Shown here piece by piece: positions 51,740 to 61,117 of a stretch of DNA of 64,000 bases. The stretch is taken from NCBI GenBank assembly GCA_038527215.1, contig JBCBGC010000017.1, forward strand, positions 15,555 to 79,554, in the 5' to 3' direction. The first letter of the stretch is position 1, and every line of letters begins with the position of its first letter. The DNA is from JAWPMV01 sp038527215 (lineage in GTDB: Bacteria > Bacteroidota > Bacteroidia > J057). The notes under the pieces are model-generated. The model made no database searches and was not told the origin of the DNA. It worked only from the letters and a program-made list of their open reading frames with translations. Made by a program: the position numbers and the translations under genes.

Positions 51740-54700
51740 CTACTCTTCGCCAGAAATTTCGCTGCCCTCAATCCAGGGAGCGCCTGCTTCGATCAGCATT
51801 TTTTCCAGCTTCGGTACCTCCTCTTTATAAATCTTCTCTACAGACGGACGCATTTCTTTCAGTTCCTTTATCGCCAGGTCGAGGCTTTGACGATGGTTCT
51901 TGGTCGGACCGTAGGTGGTAGTCATGCCCCGGAAGGCCACGAACATCCGTGAGCGAATGGTGGGATCACCTCTTTCTCCAATCTCACCTTTCACGGGATT
52001 TCCGTTCATCTGCCGTCCCATGTCGGTCAGGGTCTTACGCATCTGATAGAGTTGCGTATGCATTTTTCCAGGTTCAACCGCCGTACGAGACAGGGCCGTT
52101 TCCATGGCGCGCACTTTGCTCATGCTATGCTGCATCATGTAGTCTACCTGGGCCATGTCATTCTGCAGATTCTGCAGGTCCATACCAAAGGCGATCATTT
52201 CCTTAGGACTGGCTCCATCGAGGGCACCTTTTCTCAATGGCACCACTTCAAAAGAAACCGGATCAGTCAAGGGCGTAATGACCCCATCTACCTGCTTGGA
52301 AAGGCTTGCGGTATAGGTACCGGGCATGGCGATCATACCGCCACCGCCCCCACGACGTCGGAAGCCTTGGCCACCTCCTTGCTGACGCATCCGAACGGTC
52401 CCTTTGGACATCATGCGCAGGTTCCAGGTAACCCGATGCATGCCTTTGCGGGCAGGGGCTTCCATCACGCGCACCACCTCTCCTTTATCATCTTTAATGG
52501 TGAGGAGCACTTTCGCCTTCTCTTGGCGGTTTTCTGCATCCAGGGCATCCCAACCAGGAAAAGGAATATCTTTGCCTTCTTTATTGAGTTTCGCTTCAGC
52601 CTTTTTCCGGGCGCTTTTCAGGGTCTTAAATCCTTCTGATAAGTGATAGGTAAAGGTCGCGCCAAAATCCGGATTCGGGGCGCGGTAATGGCTGGCGCCT
52701 ACGTCTCCCACCACGCTACGTGGCTGATACCACAAGGCTTCACGGGGAGAGAAGAGGGTAGCTTCAGCAGTGAGCTTTTCTTCCGTCATCTCACGGAGCG
52801 GGCTGATATCATCCAGGACAAAGAATCCACGTCCGAAGGATGCACCAACCAGATCGTTCTCTCTGCGCTGGATGGTGATATCCCGGAAAGAAATGGTCGG
52901 CACACCGCCTTTGAGTTTGATCCACTTATCTCCGCCATTGGGCGTGAAGAAAATACCAAACTCCGTAGCGGCGAACAGCAATTCGGGCTTCACGTGATCC
53001 TGAACCAATCGCCAGGTAAGGTGGCGATCCGGCAGATCCCCAGTCATCGAAGTCCAGCTTTTGCCTCGGTTGGTACTCTTCAGCAGATAGGGCTTAAAGT
53101 CGCCGGATTTGTGGTTGTCAAGAGCGATATAGACCGTATTCGCATCATGCAAATCAGCCCGAATGTCGTTCACGAAAGCCTCTGCTGGCACATCCGGCAT
53201 GCTGCCTACTTCAATTTTGCGCCAGTTCTTGCCGCCATCTTCGGTTACTTGAACGATGCCATCATCGGTACCCGCATAGATCAGTCCCTCTTGCTTAGGC
53301 GACTCGGACAGGGAAGTAATGGTATTGAAATTGGACATGGCACCGATATCCCAGGCATTGTCCCAGGACTGCTGTCGGCCCATGATCGGCAGGGTAATCC
53401 GCTCCTGATCGCGCGTCAAATCTTCAGAAATAGCGGTCCAGCTATCCCCGCGATCATTCGAACGCCAAACACGAGAGGAGGCTACATAGAGTCGCTTAGG
53501 ATCATGTGGGCTGACCACGATGGGGGCATCCCAGTTGAAGCGCTCGAAACCTTCACCATCCCCCGCTTGTGGCTGGATGAACACTTGTTCTCCGGTAATG
53601 CGGTCTACCCGGTGGAGGCCACCCTGCTGGGTTTCTGCATACATGATATTCGGATTGCCTGGTTCAGTAGCGGACTGGTGTCCGTCTGCGCCCAGGGTTT
53701 TATACCAGTCAGCATTGCGAATGCCGTGCACGTTATCGGTACGAGAAGGCCCCCCATGGGAACCGTTATCCTGGGTACCGCCATAGATGTGGTAGAAAGG
53801 CTCGCTATCATCCACCGCGACTTTATAGTACTGGGTGACAGGTAGGTTATCGACAAAGCGCCAGTTCTGCGCATCGTCAAAAGATTCGTACAAACCCGCA
53901 TCGGTCCCTACCAGTAGATAATCAGGATCATCTGGACGGAAGACAATGGCGTGGTTATCGGAGTGTTTATAGCGTTCGTTCAGGCGATTAAAGGTTTTTC
54001 CGCCATCTTCTGAAATTTGGATGCGCACATCCATCAGATACAAGCGTCCTTCATGGTGAGGGGAAGCGTATAGTTCCTGATAGTAGTGAGGTCCGGTAGC
54101 GCCAGACACTGCGCTGGAGCGTTTCTCCCAGGAAGCTCCCCGATTGGTAGAGCGCCAAACCCCTCCGGTAGTGCGGTCCGTTTCGATCGCCGCATAGATC
54201 ACGTCAGGATTCTGAGGAGAGAGGGCCAGGCCGATTTTTCCCAGGTTAGAGCCAGGCAGGCCAGAAGATAGTTTCTGCCAGGTTTCGCCTCCATCCGTAG
54301 AGCGGTGAATGCCTGAGCCAGGTCCACCGCCCATAAAGGCTGCAATGGTCCGGTGGCGATCCCAAGTTGCCGCATACAACCAATCGGGATTACGCGGGTC
54401 CATGGCGAGGTCGGTTACCCCGGTCCATTCATCATTGCCCAGCACCTGATTCCAGGTCTTGCCGCCATCGGTGGTTTTATATAAGCCTCTTTCTCCTCCT
54501 TTATTCCAAAGAGGTCCCTGAGCGGCTACCCAGATTACATCTGAATTGTTGGGATGGACGATGATTTTGGAGATATGTTGGGACTCTTTGAGGCCCATGT
54601 TTTTCCAGCTTCTGCCGCCATCGGTACTGCGGTAAATGCCGTCCCCAAATCCTACATGGCGACCGCCGACATTTTCACCTGTGCCTAGCCATACTGTATG

Positions 54701-55015
54701 TGGGTTGCTGGGATCGAGGGTAATGCAGCCGGTAGAGTAAACCGAATAGTTATCAAAAATCGGGTTCCAGGTGGTGCCGGCATTTTCGGTTTTCCACACG
54801 CCACCGGAGCCCACGGCCACATACCAGACATTGGGATCATCTGGATGCAGGGCGATATCTGCGATCCGGCCTGAGGTAAAGGCGGGACCGATGTTTCTCA
54901 TTTTGAGACCGGAAAAGGTTGAGGCTTTCCACGGACTGTTGTCTTTTTTGTCCTGCGCCTGGGTGGGCAGCACCAACAACAGACACAGCGCACAACATAA
55001 GGTAGTAAATTTCAT
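51740..55015 (-). CDS. Exported VPS10/BNR-repeat protein (sortilin-like propeller)
   Basis: 1,091 residues with a signal peptide (MKFTTLCCALCLLLVLPTQA). Many Asp-box/BNR elements are visible, for example VWKTENAGTTW, IYRSTDGGRSW, LYKTTDGGKTW, IHRSTDGGETW, VWRSNDRGDSW and VQVTEDGGKNW, typical of VPS10/sortilin-like or BNR glycosidase propellers. The propeller fills about residues 35-740. The rest is a beta and helical C-terminal part with a Gly/Arg-rich segment (RQQGGGQGFRRRGGGGGM). No T9SS tag is visible. Relatives include xyloglucanases and many proteins with no known activity. It stands alone, divergent from topB. Confidence 0.85.
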   Translation of the reverse strand: MKFTTLCCALCLLLVLPTQAQDKKDNSPWKASTFSGLKMRNIGPAFTSGRIADIALHPDDPNVWYVAVGSGGVWKTENAGTTWNPIFDNYSVYSTGCITLDPSNPHTVWLGTGENVGGRHVGFGDGIYRSTDGGRSWKNMGLKESQHISKIIVHPNNSDVIWVAAQGPLWNKGGERGLYKTTDGGKTWNQVLGNDEWTGVTDLAMDPRNPDWLYAATWDRHRTIAAFMGGGPGSGIHRSTDGGETWQKLSSGLPGSNLGKIGLALSPQNPDVIYAAIETDRTTGGVWRSTNRGASWEKRSSAVSGATGPHYYQELYASPHHEGRLYLMDVRIQISEDGGKTFNRLNERYKHSDNHAIVFRPDDPDYLLVGTDAGLYESFDDAQNWRFVDNLPVTQYYKVAVDDSEPFYHIYGGTQDNGSHGGPSRTDNVHGIRNADWYKTLGADGHQSATEPGNPNIMYAETQQGGLHRVDRITGEQVFIQPQAGDGEGFERFNWDAPIVVSPHDPKRLYVASSRVWRSNDRGDSWTAISEDLTRDQERITLPIMGRQQSWDNAWDIGAMSNFNTITSLSESPKQEGLIYAGTDDGIVQVTEDGGKNWRKIEVGSMPDVPAEAFVNDIRADLHDANTVYIALDNHKSGDFKPYLLKSTNRGKSWTSMTGDLPDRHLTWRLVQDHVKPELLFAATEFGIFFTPNGGDKWIKLKGGVPTISFRDITIQRRENDLVGASFGRGFFVLDDISPLREMTEEKLTAEATLFSPREALWYQPRSVVGDVGASHYRAPNPDFGATFTYHLSEGFKTLKSARKKAEAKLNKEGKDIPFPGWDALDAENRQEKAKVLLTIKDDKGEVVRVMEAPARKGMHRVTWNLRMMSKGTVRMRQQGGGQGFRRRGGGGGMIAMPGTYTASLSKQVDGVITPLTDPVSFEVVPLRKGALDGASPKEMIAFGMDLQNLQNDMAQVDYMMQHSMSKVRAMETALSRTAVEPGKMHTQLYQMRKTLTDMGRQMNGNPVKGEIGERGDPTIRSRMFVAFRGMTTTYGPTKNHRQSLDLAIKELKEMRPSVEKIYKEEVPKLEKMLIEAGAPWIEGSEISGEE

Positions 55016-55161
55016 AGATCTAGAAGTTGGGATGAGTCTGAATTTTTAAGTTATCGTTTTGGGGAGGGAGTTGCAAACCTGCTAGATGAACGCGGGGATT
55101 GGCTGGGCAAGCGCCCATCTGGGATGGACAGGATAGCGGGAAAGTTGTATTTTGGCACGGC

Positions 55162-57474
55162 ATGATCGTATGTATCGCAGAGAAACCCAGTGTCGCCCGG
55201 GAGATCGCCCAGGTAATCGGAGCCACCGCCCGCAAGGATGGCTTTCTGGAAGGCAATGGCTATCAGGTGACCTGGACCTTTGGCCACTTTTGCACCTTAA
55301 AAGCCCCGGATGACTACCAAGCTCATTGGAAGCGATGGGACCTCAATACCTTGCCCATGCTGCCGCCCACCTTTGAGACCAAGCTGATTGACAATGGGGG
55401 CGTCAAAAAACAGTTTGGCATCATTCAAACGCTACTCCAAACTGCCGACAGGGTCATCAACTGCGGGGATGCCGGACAGGAAGGGGAATTGATTCAGCGC
55501 TGGGTCTTGAAAGAAGCCAAATACCAGGGGCCCGTACAGCGTCTCTGGATTTCCTCGCTCACCACTGAAGCGATTCGGGATGGTTTCCAGCAGCTACGCC
55601 CAGCGGGAGATTTTGACAACCTTTACTACGCAGGTTTTTCGCGAGCCATCGGAGACTGGCTGCTGGGCATGAACGCCACACGACTTTATACCCTCAAGTA
55701 CGGCGGGCGGGAACAGGTGCTTTCCATCGGTCGGGTACAGACCCCTACCCTGGCCATGCTAGTAAACCGGCATTACGAGATTCTGCATTTTAAGCCGCAA
55801 ACCTATTGGGAGCTACATACGGTCTACCGCGATACTACTTTTCAGTGCCAAAAGGGAAAAATTGAGAAAAAAGAAAGTGGGGAAGAACTGCTAAACCGAG
55901 TCAAAGGGCAGCCTTTTACCATTCTTTCGGTAGAGAAAAAGCAAGGCAAGGAAGGCCCTCCCCGCCTATTTGACCTGACCAGCTTACAGGTCCACGCCAA
56001 TAAGAAATTTGGCTTTTCGGCGGATAAGACTCTCAAGATCGCCCAGAGTCTTTACGAGCAAAAGGTCATTACCTATCCGCGGGTAGATACGACCTATTTA
56101 CCCAATGATCTTTATCCCAAAGTACCGGGCATCCTGAACAACCTGCGCCAGTATGCGGCTTTTGTCCAACCCCTCCTCCAATCGAAACTGAGAAAATCCG
56201 GCAAAGTCTTCAATGATAAAAAGGTAACCGACCACCACGCCATCATTCCCACAGGCATCGAGCGGAACCTGGGCGTGGATGAGCAACAAGTGTATGATGC
56301 TATCACCCGGCGCTTTATCGCGGCTTTTTATCCGGATTGTCTGGTGGCGAATACTACGGTGATCGGGGAATCAGCGGGCCTGAAATTCAAAGCCACAGGT
56401 AAGGAAATTCTGGAACCGGGCTGGCGGGTGCTTTATCCTAAATCTTCCAAAGCTAAGACCGAGGAGGAAGAAAAGGATAAAGAGGAAAAGATCCTACCTA
56501 GCTTCGTCAAAGGCGAATCTGGTCCGCACGACCCTAAATTGGTGGAGAAACAGACCAAGCCTCCCAAGCCTTATACCGAGGCGACTTTGCTACGAGCCAT
56601 GGAGACCGCAGGCAAAAAGGTAGATGACGAGGAACTACGGGATCTGATGAAAGCCAATGGCATCGGTCGTCCTTCTACCCGCGCCAACATTATCGAAACG
56701 CTCTTCAAGCGAAAATACACGCGCAGGAATCGCAAGCAGATTTTGCCTACAGAAACGGGCATCAAGCTGATCGACACCATCCAGAACGAGCTGCTCAAAT
56801 CAGCGGAAATGACGGGGCAATGGGAAAAGCAGCTCCGAGAGATAGAGGCTGGGGAATATGGGGTACGGCAGTTTGTGGATGGAATGCGCCACATGGTCAG
56901 CAATCTGGTAGTGGAGGTGCGGCGTTCTCAGCAACACATCGTGATTTCGGCGGCTCAAGCAGCGGAAACCAAAAAGAAAGCACCGAAGAAAGCGAAAGCG
57001 CCCAGTGAGGTGCAGTACCAGTCTTGTCCTAAATGCCGGGAAGGCAAACTCCTGAAAGGAAAGTCAGCTTTTGGCTGCAGTCGTTGGAAGGCAGGCTGTG
57101 ATTTTCGTTTGCCCTTTGTTTTTCTGGACAAAAAAATCTCCGATAAGCAGCTCCTGCGCATGCTTAAAAAGGGTGAGACGGTTACCCTCAAGGGCTTCAA
57201 GCAGGAAGGGCAATCCGTGGCAGGGAAAATCCGCATCACTGGAGATTTCCATCTGGAATTTTTACCCGAAACCCCTACGCCCCAAAAGATTCCGAAGCGA
57301 CGGACTTGTCCCAAATGCCAACAAGGCGAAGTGATCAAGGGCAAAAGCGCCTATGGCTGTAGCCGCTGGAAAGAAGGATGCGATTTTAAGGTTACCTTTG
57401 AGCATGTCAGACAGGCCGCACAAGGTAAGGCCTTAAGCAAAGAATTGGTCTGGCAGATTTTAACCACTTCATGA
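55162..57474 (+). CDS. topB: DNA topoisomerase III with two C-terminal zinc ribbons
   Basis: Type IA topoisomerase, 770 residues from the ATG at 55162 (MIVCIAEKPSVAREIAQVIG); the frame is open from 55099 but the usual start is MIVCIAEKPS. The Toprim acidic patch is NCGDAGQEGELIQR. The catalytic Tyr lies in VITYPRVDTTYLP, and LSIGRVQTPTLAML is conserved. Two Cys-rich repeats near the end (CPKCREGKLLKGKSAFGCSR and CPKCQQGEVIKGKSAYGCSR, each followed by GCDF) are probable zinc ribbons. The gene overlaps the protease gene by four bases (ATGA). Confidence 0.94.
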   Translation: MIVCIAEKPSVAREIAQVIGATARKDGFLEGNGYQVTWTFGHFCTLKAPDDYQAHWKRWDLNTLPMLPPTFETKLIDNGGVKKQFGIIQTLLQTADRVINCGDAGQEGELIQRWVLKEAKYQGPVQRLWISSLTTEAIRDGFQQLRPAGDFDNLYYAGFSRAIGDWLLGMNATRLYTLKYGGREQVLSIGRVQTPTLAMLVNRHYEILHFKPQTYWELHTVYRDTTFQCQKGKIEKKESGEELLNRVKGQPFTILSVEKKQGKEGPPRLFDLTSLQVHANKKFGFSADKTLKIAQSLYEQKVITYPRVDTTYLPNDLYPKVPGILNNLRQYAAFVQPLLQSKLRKSGKVFNDKKVTDHHAIIPTGIERNLGVDEQQVYDAITRRFIAAFYPDCLVANTTVIGESAGLKFKATGKEILEPGWRVLYPKSSKAKTEEEEKDKEEKILPSFVKGESGPHDPKLVEKQTKPPKPYTEATLLRAMETAGKKVDDEELRDLMKANGIGRPSTRANIIETLFKRKYTRRNRKQILPTETGIKLIDTIQNELLKSAEMTGQWEKQLREIEAGEYGVRQFVDGMRHMVSNLVVEVRRSQQHIVISAAQAAETKKKAPKKAKAPSEVQYQSCPKCREGKLLKGKSAFGCSRWKAGCDFRLPFVFLDKKISDKQLLRMLKKGETVTLKGFKQEGQSVAGKIRITGDFHLEFLPETPTPQKIPKRRTCPKCQQGEVIKGKSAYGCSRWKEGCDFKVTFEHVRQAAQGKALSKELVWQILTTS

Positions 57475-58190
57475 GTACATTCAAGCAAGGGCAAGCCGTA
57501 GAGGATTATATCTTCCCATTAACAAAAGCTCGCCGGATCAGCGGCAATCACTATCTCTTCGACAAACTGGTGGGCACCGCCTTTTTTATTGGGCAGGAAG
57601 GCTATGCGATGACCGCAGCTCACGTCATCGAGCAGTGCTTTGATGGCAACGCCCAAAACGAAGTCGTGCTGGCTTTCTTTTGGGAAGCAGAAAAGCAGGA
57701 ATGGTTTACGGTGGAAATCATTGACTGGGAAAAGCATCCCTCAGAGGACGTGGGCGTGATCAAAGTGCCCGGTGATGGCTGGCGCAGTAAGGTAATCCTG
57801 GAAGGCGCTCCGCAACAATCTTCTTTGGCCTATGCTTGCTGGGGTTATCCCATTGAAACCTCTTCCGAAGCACGGCAGCTCTATCCCCAAATGGTGGAAA
57901 AAATGGACCTCGTTTATACGCAGGGCTACATTCGCCGCCGTATCTCTCGGGAACTCTATCCCACGGTGATTTTTAGAGGCCGGCAGTTCTATGAGTTGAG
58001 TGAGCAGGTCGGCCATGGCAATTCGGGTGCGCCGGTCCTGATCCGACGGGAGCAAGGGGGCGAAAACTGGGATTGTATCGGGGTCTATATCGGGGAAAAG
58101 GAGCGAGGCACGGTCAGCTATGCGGTACGGGCTGAAGCTTTTACTGGTTGGATTCCAGAAATGGTGGGGAAGGAGTTGGGAGAGATTTAG
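57471..58190 (+). CDS. Trypsin-like serine protease (cytosolic)
   Basis: 239 residues, no signal peptide. The S1-type catalytic triad is visible: His in TAAHVIEQ, Asp in EDVGVIKV and Ser in GHGNSGAPVLI. ATG overlaps the topB stop by four bases, so translation is probably coupled. There is no PDZ domain and no membrane segment, unlike DegP or DegS. Its target is unknown; cytosolic location with a topoisomerase partner is unusual. Confidence 0.85.
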   Translation: MSTFKQGQAVEDYIFPLTKARRISGNHYLFDKLVGTAFFIGQEGYAMTAAHVIEQCFDGNAQNEVVLAFFWEAEKQEWFTVEIIDWEKHPSEDVGVIKVPGDGWRSKVILEGAPQQSSLAYACWGYPIETSSEARQLYPQMVEKMDLVYTQGYIRRRISRELYPTVIFRGRQFYELSEQVGHGNSGAPVLIRREQGGENWDCIGVYIGEKERGTVSYAVRAEAFTGWIPEMVGKELGEI

Positions 58191-58260
58191 GGGAATTTCA
58201 CCTAGCTGCAAGCTTCATTCGCCCTTTTTCGCTGACCTGATTTTTTCTTTAAGGATCTTT

Positions 58261-58351
58261 ACCACTTTTTCTTGAAAAAAAGTGGTGCAAAATTCAAGAC
58301 GCTGCTAACCGCGCCAACCCTCATACCGGCCCCCGCACCCTAAGCAGCGTC
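58261..58351. repeat. Two adjacent hairpins, possible dispersed intergenic element
   Basis: A 10-bp A/T-rich inverted repeat (ACCACTTTTT at 58261-58270 with 58277-58286, loop six) is followed by a 9-bp inverted repeat (GACGCTGCT at 58298-58306 with 58343-58351) enclosing a C-rich loop. It lies between the convergent protease and DUF2141 genes. Only one copy is present in the window. Confidence 0.45.
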
Positions 58352-58408
58352 AATGCCCCGTCGCCCCAAGCACGATTGAAGTGGTCATTTTCCAATAAGC
58401 ACACCGTT

Positions 58409-58840
58409 TCAAAAATACCGCACTTTCATCCGTAAGCGCTGCTTGCCAGGGCTGACCTGTACCGCACAATCCTCGAAGCTGGGCGGGGTTAAAAACTTGA
58501 TGGGAGCATCTTTGGAAAAGCCGTAGCCTTCTTTGGGGATCCCGATCAGGTTGAAATTCATTTCCTCGTCCCGGTTTTCATCATCCAGGATGGAAAAGGC
58601 ATAGGTCCCTTCCGGCAGGGAAAAACGCCCCACGAGCTGACCACCTTGCATGGTCTTTTTGTCAAAAGCAAAAGTGTAGGCGGGATGATCGGTAAAAGAG
58701 CCAGCCGTGTTATAGGCGCCCAACCGGATCAAGCCTTTTTCGTTCCGGATGTTGTGGAAAACGTACTCAACCTCTGCGGTGACAGGGGGAGTGGGTGTAA
58801 ATAAAGGGTATAGCCAAATCAGTGCAAGCAGGAATTGCAT
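58409..58840 (-). CDS. DUF2141-family exported protein
   Basis: 143 residues with a signal peptide (to about residue 22, PPVTA). The DUF2141 core is clear: IRLGAYN, GTYAFSILDDENRDEEMNFN, LIGIPKEGYGFSKDAPIKFL and PSFEDCAVQV. Function unknown; predicted periplasmic or surface beta protein. It is divergent from the dehydrogenase pseudogene. Confidence 0.85.
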   Translation of the reverse strand: MQFLLALIWLYPLFTPTPPVTAEVEYVFHNIRNEKGLIRLGAYNTAGSFTDHPAYTFAFDKKTMQGGQLVGRFSLPEGTYAFSILDDENRDEEMNFNLIGIPKEGYGFSKDAPIKFLTPPSFEDCAVQVSPGKQRLRMKVRYF

Positions 58841-58999
58841 AGGATGGAAAAGGTTGAAAATGAATCGGGGGGGGTGAAGCTCGTAAGTAGAACTGATTTT
58901 GAGGGGAGGATGTTATGAAGAGGGAAATTTTTGCATGGATGGTAAAGGGTTGGATGGGAGAGGAGATTTGAAGAACTTGTTTTTCCAACCCCATCCCAC

Positions 59000-60431
59000 A
59001 TGAACCTTCTCTGCACCCAAGCCTACATCAACGGCCAATGGCACAGCGCTCCCCACAGCTTCTCAGTCCACAATCCCGCAGACCAGTCGCTGGTTGCAGA
59101 AGTAGCGGATTTGGACCGAAAAGCCTGCCATCAAGCGATTGAAGCAGCCCATACCGCTTTCCAAACCTGGAAAAAAGTACCCGCCGGAGAGCGAGCCGCT
59201 TTGCTTAAAAAGTGGTATCAGCTACAGATGGAGCATGCCGAAGCACTGGCGCGCTTACTAACCCTGGAACAGGGAAAACCTTTGGCTGAAGCCCTGGGCG
59301 AAATTCGCTATGGAGCCTCTTTTGTGGAATGGTTTGCGGAGGAAGCCCGTCGCAGCTATGGGGAAGTGATCCCTGGGCATCAGGCGGATCACGGTGATCA
59401 AGCAGCCCATAGGCGTAGTCGGCGCCATTACGCCCTGGAATTTCCCCAATGCCATGATTACCCGCAAAGTCGCGCCTGCGCTGGCGGCAGGCTGCACCGT
59501 AGTCATCAAACCGGCGGAGCTGACGCCCCTCTCTGCCCTGGCCCTGGCTGAGCTGGCCGATCAAGCAGGCTTCCCACCTGGGGTGTTCAATGTGATCACT
59601 GCTTCTGATCCTGCGCCTATCGGGCAAGAACTCTGCGAAAACCCCTTGGTCCGCAAGCTCTCTTTCACCGGGTCCACGGCTGTAGGAAAGCTCCTGCTCA
59701 AACAATCAGCCGATACGGTAAAAAAAGTCTCGCTCGAACTAGGGGGCAACGCTCCGTTCATTGTCTTTGATGATGCGGACCTAGCCTTAGCGGTGGAAGG
59801 GGCCATTGCGTCTAAGTTCCGCAATGCGGGCCAAACCTGCGTATGTGCCAACCGCATTTTTGTGCAGCGAGGCATCTATGAGCGCTTTATGGCGGCCTTT
59901 GTGCCAGCCGTGGAAGCCTTGTCGACCGGTAATGGGTTGGACGAAAAGGTCGACATCGGTCCGCTGGTGGAGGAAAAAGCTGCAGCCTTTGTAGAAGACA
60001 TCGTGGCCGATGCCCAAGCCCGAGGTGGACAAGTGTTAACCGGAGGCAAGCGGCTGGCGCAGCTAGGCCCGCTATTTTACGCGCCCACGGTGATCGGGGA
60101 GGCACAACCAGAGATGAAAGCCTTTCGGGAAGAGATATTCGGGCCGGTGGCGGCGGTTTATCCTTTCGACACGGAAGAAGAGGTGATTGCTCTGGCCAAT
60201 CAAACGCCCTATGGGCTGGCCAGCTATTTTTATGGGCGGGACTACGCCCGGATCTGGCGGGTAGCGGAAGGGCTGGACTATGGCATTGTGGGCATCAATA
60301 CCGGCATGATCTCCACGACCGTGGCTCCTTTTGGCGGAGTTAAGGAAAGTGGGCTAGGCCGGGAAGGGTCCAGCCATGGCATGGATGAATACCTGGAGTT
60401 AAAATATATGTGCTGGGGAGGCGTAGCGTGA
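59000..60431 (+). pseudogene. gabD: NAD(P)-dependent succinate-semialdehyde dehydrogenase, frameshifted
   Basis: The N-terminal part is in one frame from 59000 (MNLLCTQAYINGQWHSAPHS to SYGEVIPGHQAD); the rest continues in another frame from about 59385 (RITVIKQPIGVVGAITPWNF onward). The two joined read as a full GabD-type aldehyde dehydrogenase. The NAD-binding GFTGSTAVGKLL-type segment, catalytic Glu in VSLELGGNAP, catalytic Cys in RNAGQTCVCANR and the late VAPFGGVKESGLGREGSSHG are intact. At 59384-59389 GCGGAT stands where the expected codons would give GCGGATAAGCGGAT-like sequence, so eight bases seem lost. With them the protein would be 479 residues, the family length. As written it is inactive, unless this is a sequencing error. 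Confidence 0.88.
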
Positions 60432-60539
60432 TAAGATGGCTTGAACGGAACAAACATGCAGGATGAGAGGTGGAGGAGATGGGAATTCCCCAAGGAGACT
60501 TACGTTCAGAATGTATACCTTCTACCAAACACCATAGCT

Positions 60540-61070
60540 ATGAGATCTTACGCATTATTCATGCTGCTGGCCTATTTGGGCATAGGTAGCTCATGGGCCT
60601 ATGCAGGCCAAAACGCAACTCCTGATACCCTTTTCATCGAAACCGTTTCTAACGGAAAACTACGGCCGATCATGCTCGGCGATCCTATCAAAGTTCAAAT
60701 TGTGGATCAGCAGGTCATAAAAGGTCAAGTAAGCGGAATTCGAGCGGGCAGCATTCAAGTAGGCGAACAATGGATTCCTTTTGATGAAATTGAAAGTATT
60801 AGCCAGAAAAGGAAACCAGGCAAAATCGCCAAAATCATTATCGGGGGCCTGATAACCGCCGCCTTAGGTGCGATTGGCGTGGTGCAGTTGGAAAAAATTG
60901 ATGAAGGGGATTATACCGCTATGACTTATATAGCGTATTTTCTGACAGGCTCACTGATATTAATCGGGATTACTATCGGCGGCTTATTTGGTTTAGTGAT
61001 GCTCCTGAATCCCTGGAGACAATTCCGTCTGGGCAAATCCTATCGCCTGAAGGTTAGAAAAACAGCCTGA
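60540..61070 (+). CDS. Hypothetical membrane protein with signal peptide
   Basis: 176 residues from MRSYALFMLLAYLGIGSSWA (60540); the frame is open from an upstream TTG but the ATG precedes a signal peptide. A beta-like exported region (about 25-100) is followed by two transmembrane helices (IAKIIIGGLITAALGAIGVV and TGSLILIGITIGGLFGLVML) and a basic tail. Not recognised as a named family. It lies 47 bases before the TonB-dependent receptor on the same strand. Confidence 0.7.
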   Translation: MRSYALFMLLAYLGIGSSWAYAGQNATPDTLFIETVSNGKLRPIMLGDPIKVQIVDQQVIKGQVSGIRAGSIQVGEQWIPFDEIESISQKRKPGKIAKIIIGGLITAALGAIGVVQLEKIDEGDYTAMTYIAYFLTGSLILIGITIGGLFGLVMLLNPWRQFRLGKSYRLKVRKTA

Positions 61071-61117
61071 TCTTAGATCGCCTTTTTCCTCAGCGGTTTC
61101 TGATCTTTTATCGTCTC

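Noticed and set aside
52643..53845. 400-residue open frame on the plus strand
   Set aside because: Antisense to the BNR protein, whose Asp boxes and signal peptide are clear.
55450..55500. Topoisomerase III Toprim motif DAGQEGE instead of DPDREGE
   Set aside because: DAGxEGEL-type motifs occur in other bacterial TopB proteins as far as I recall, so it was not treated as a lesion.
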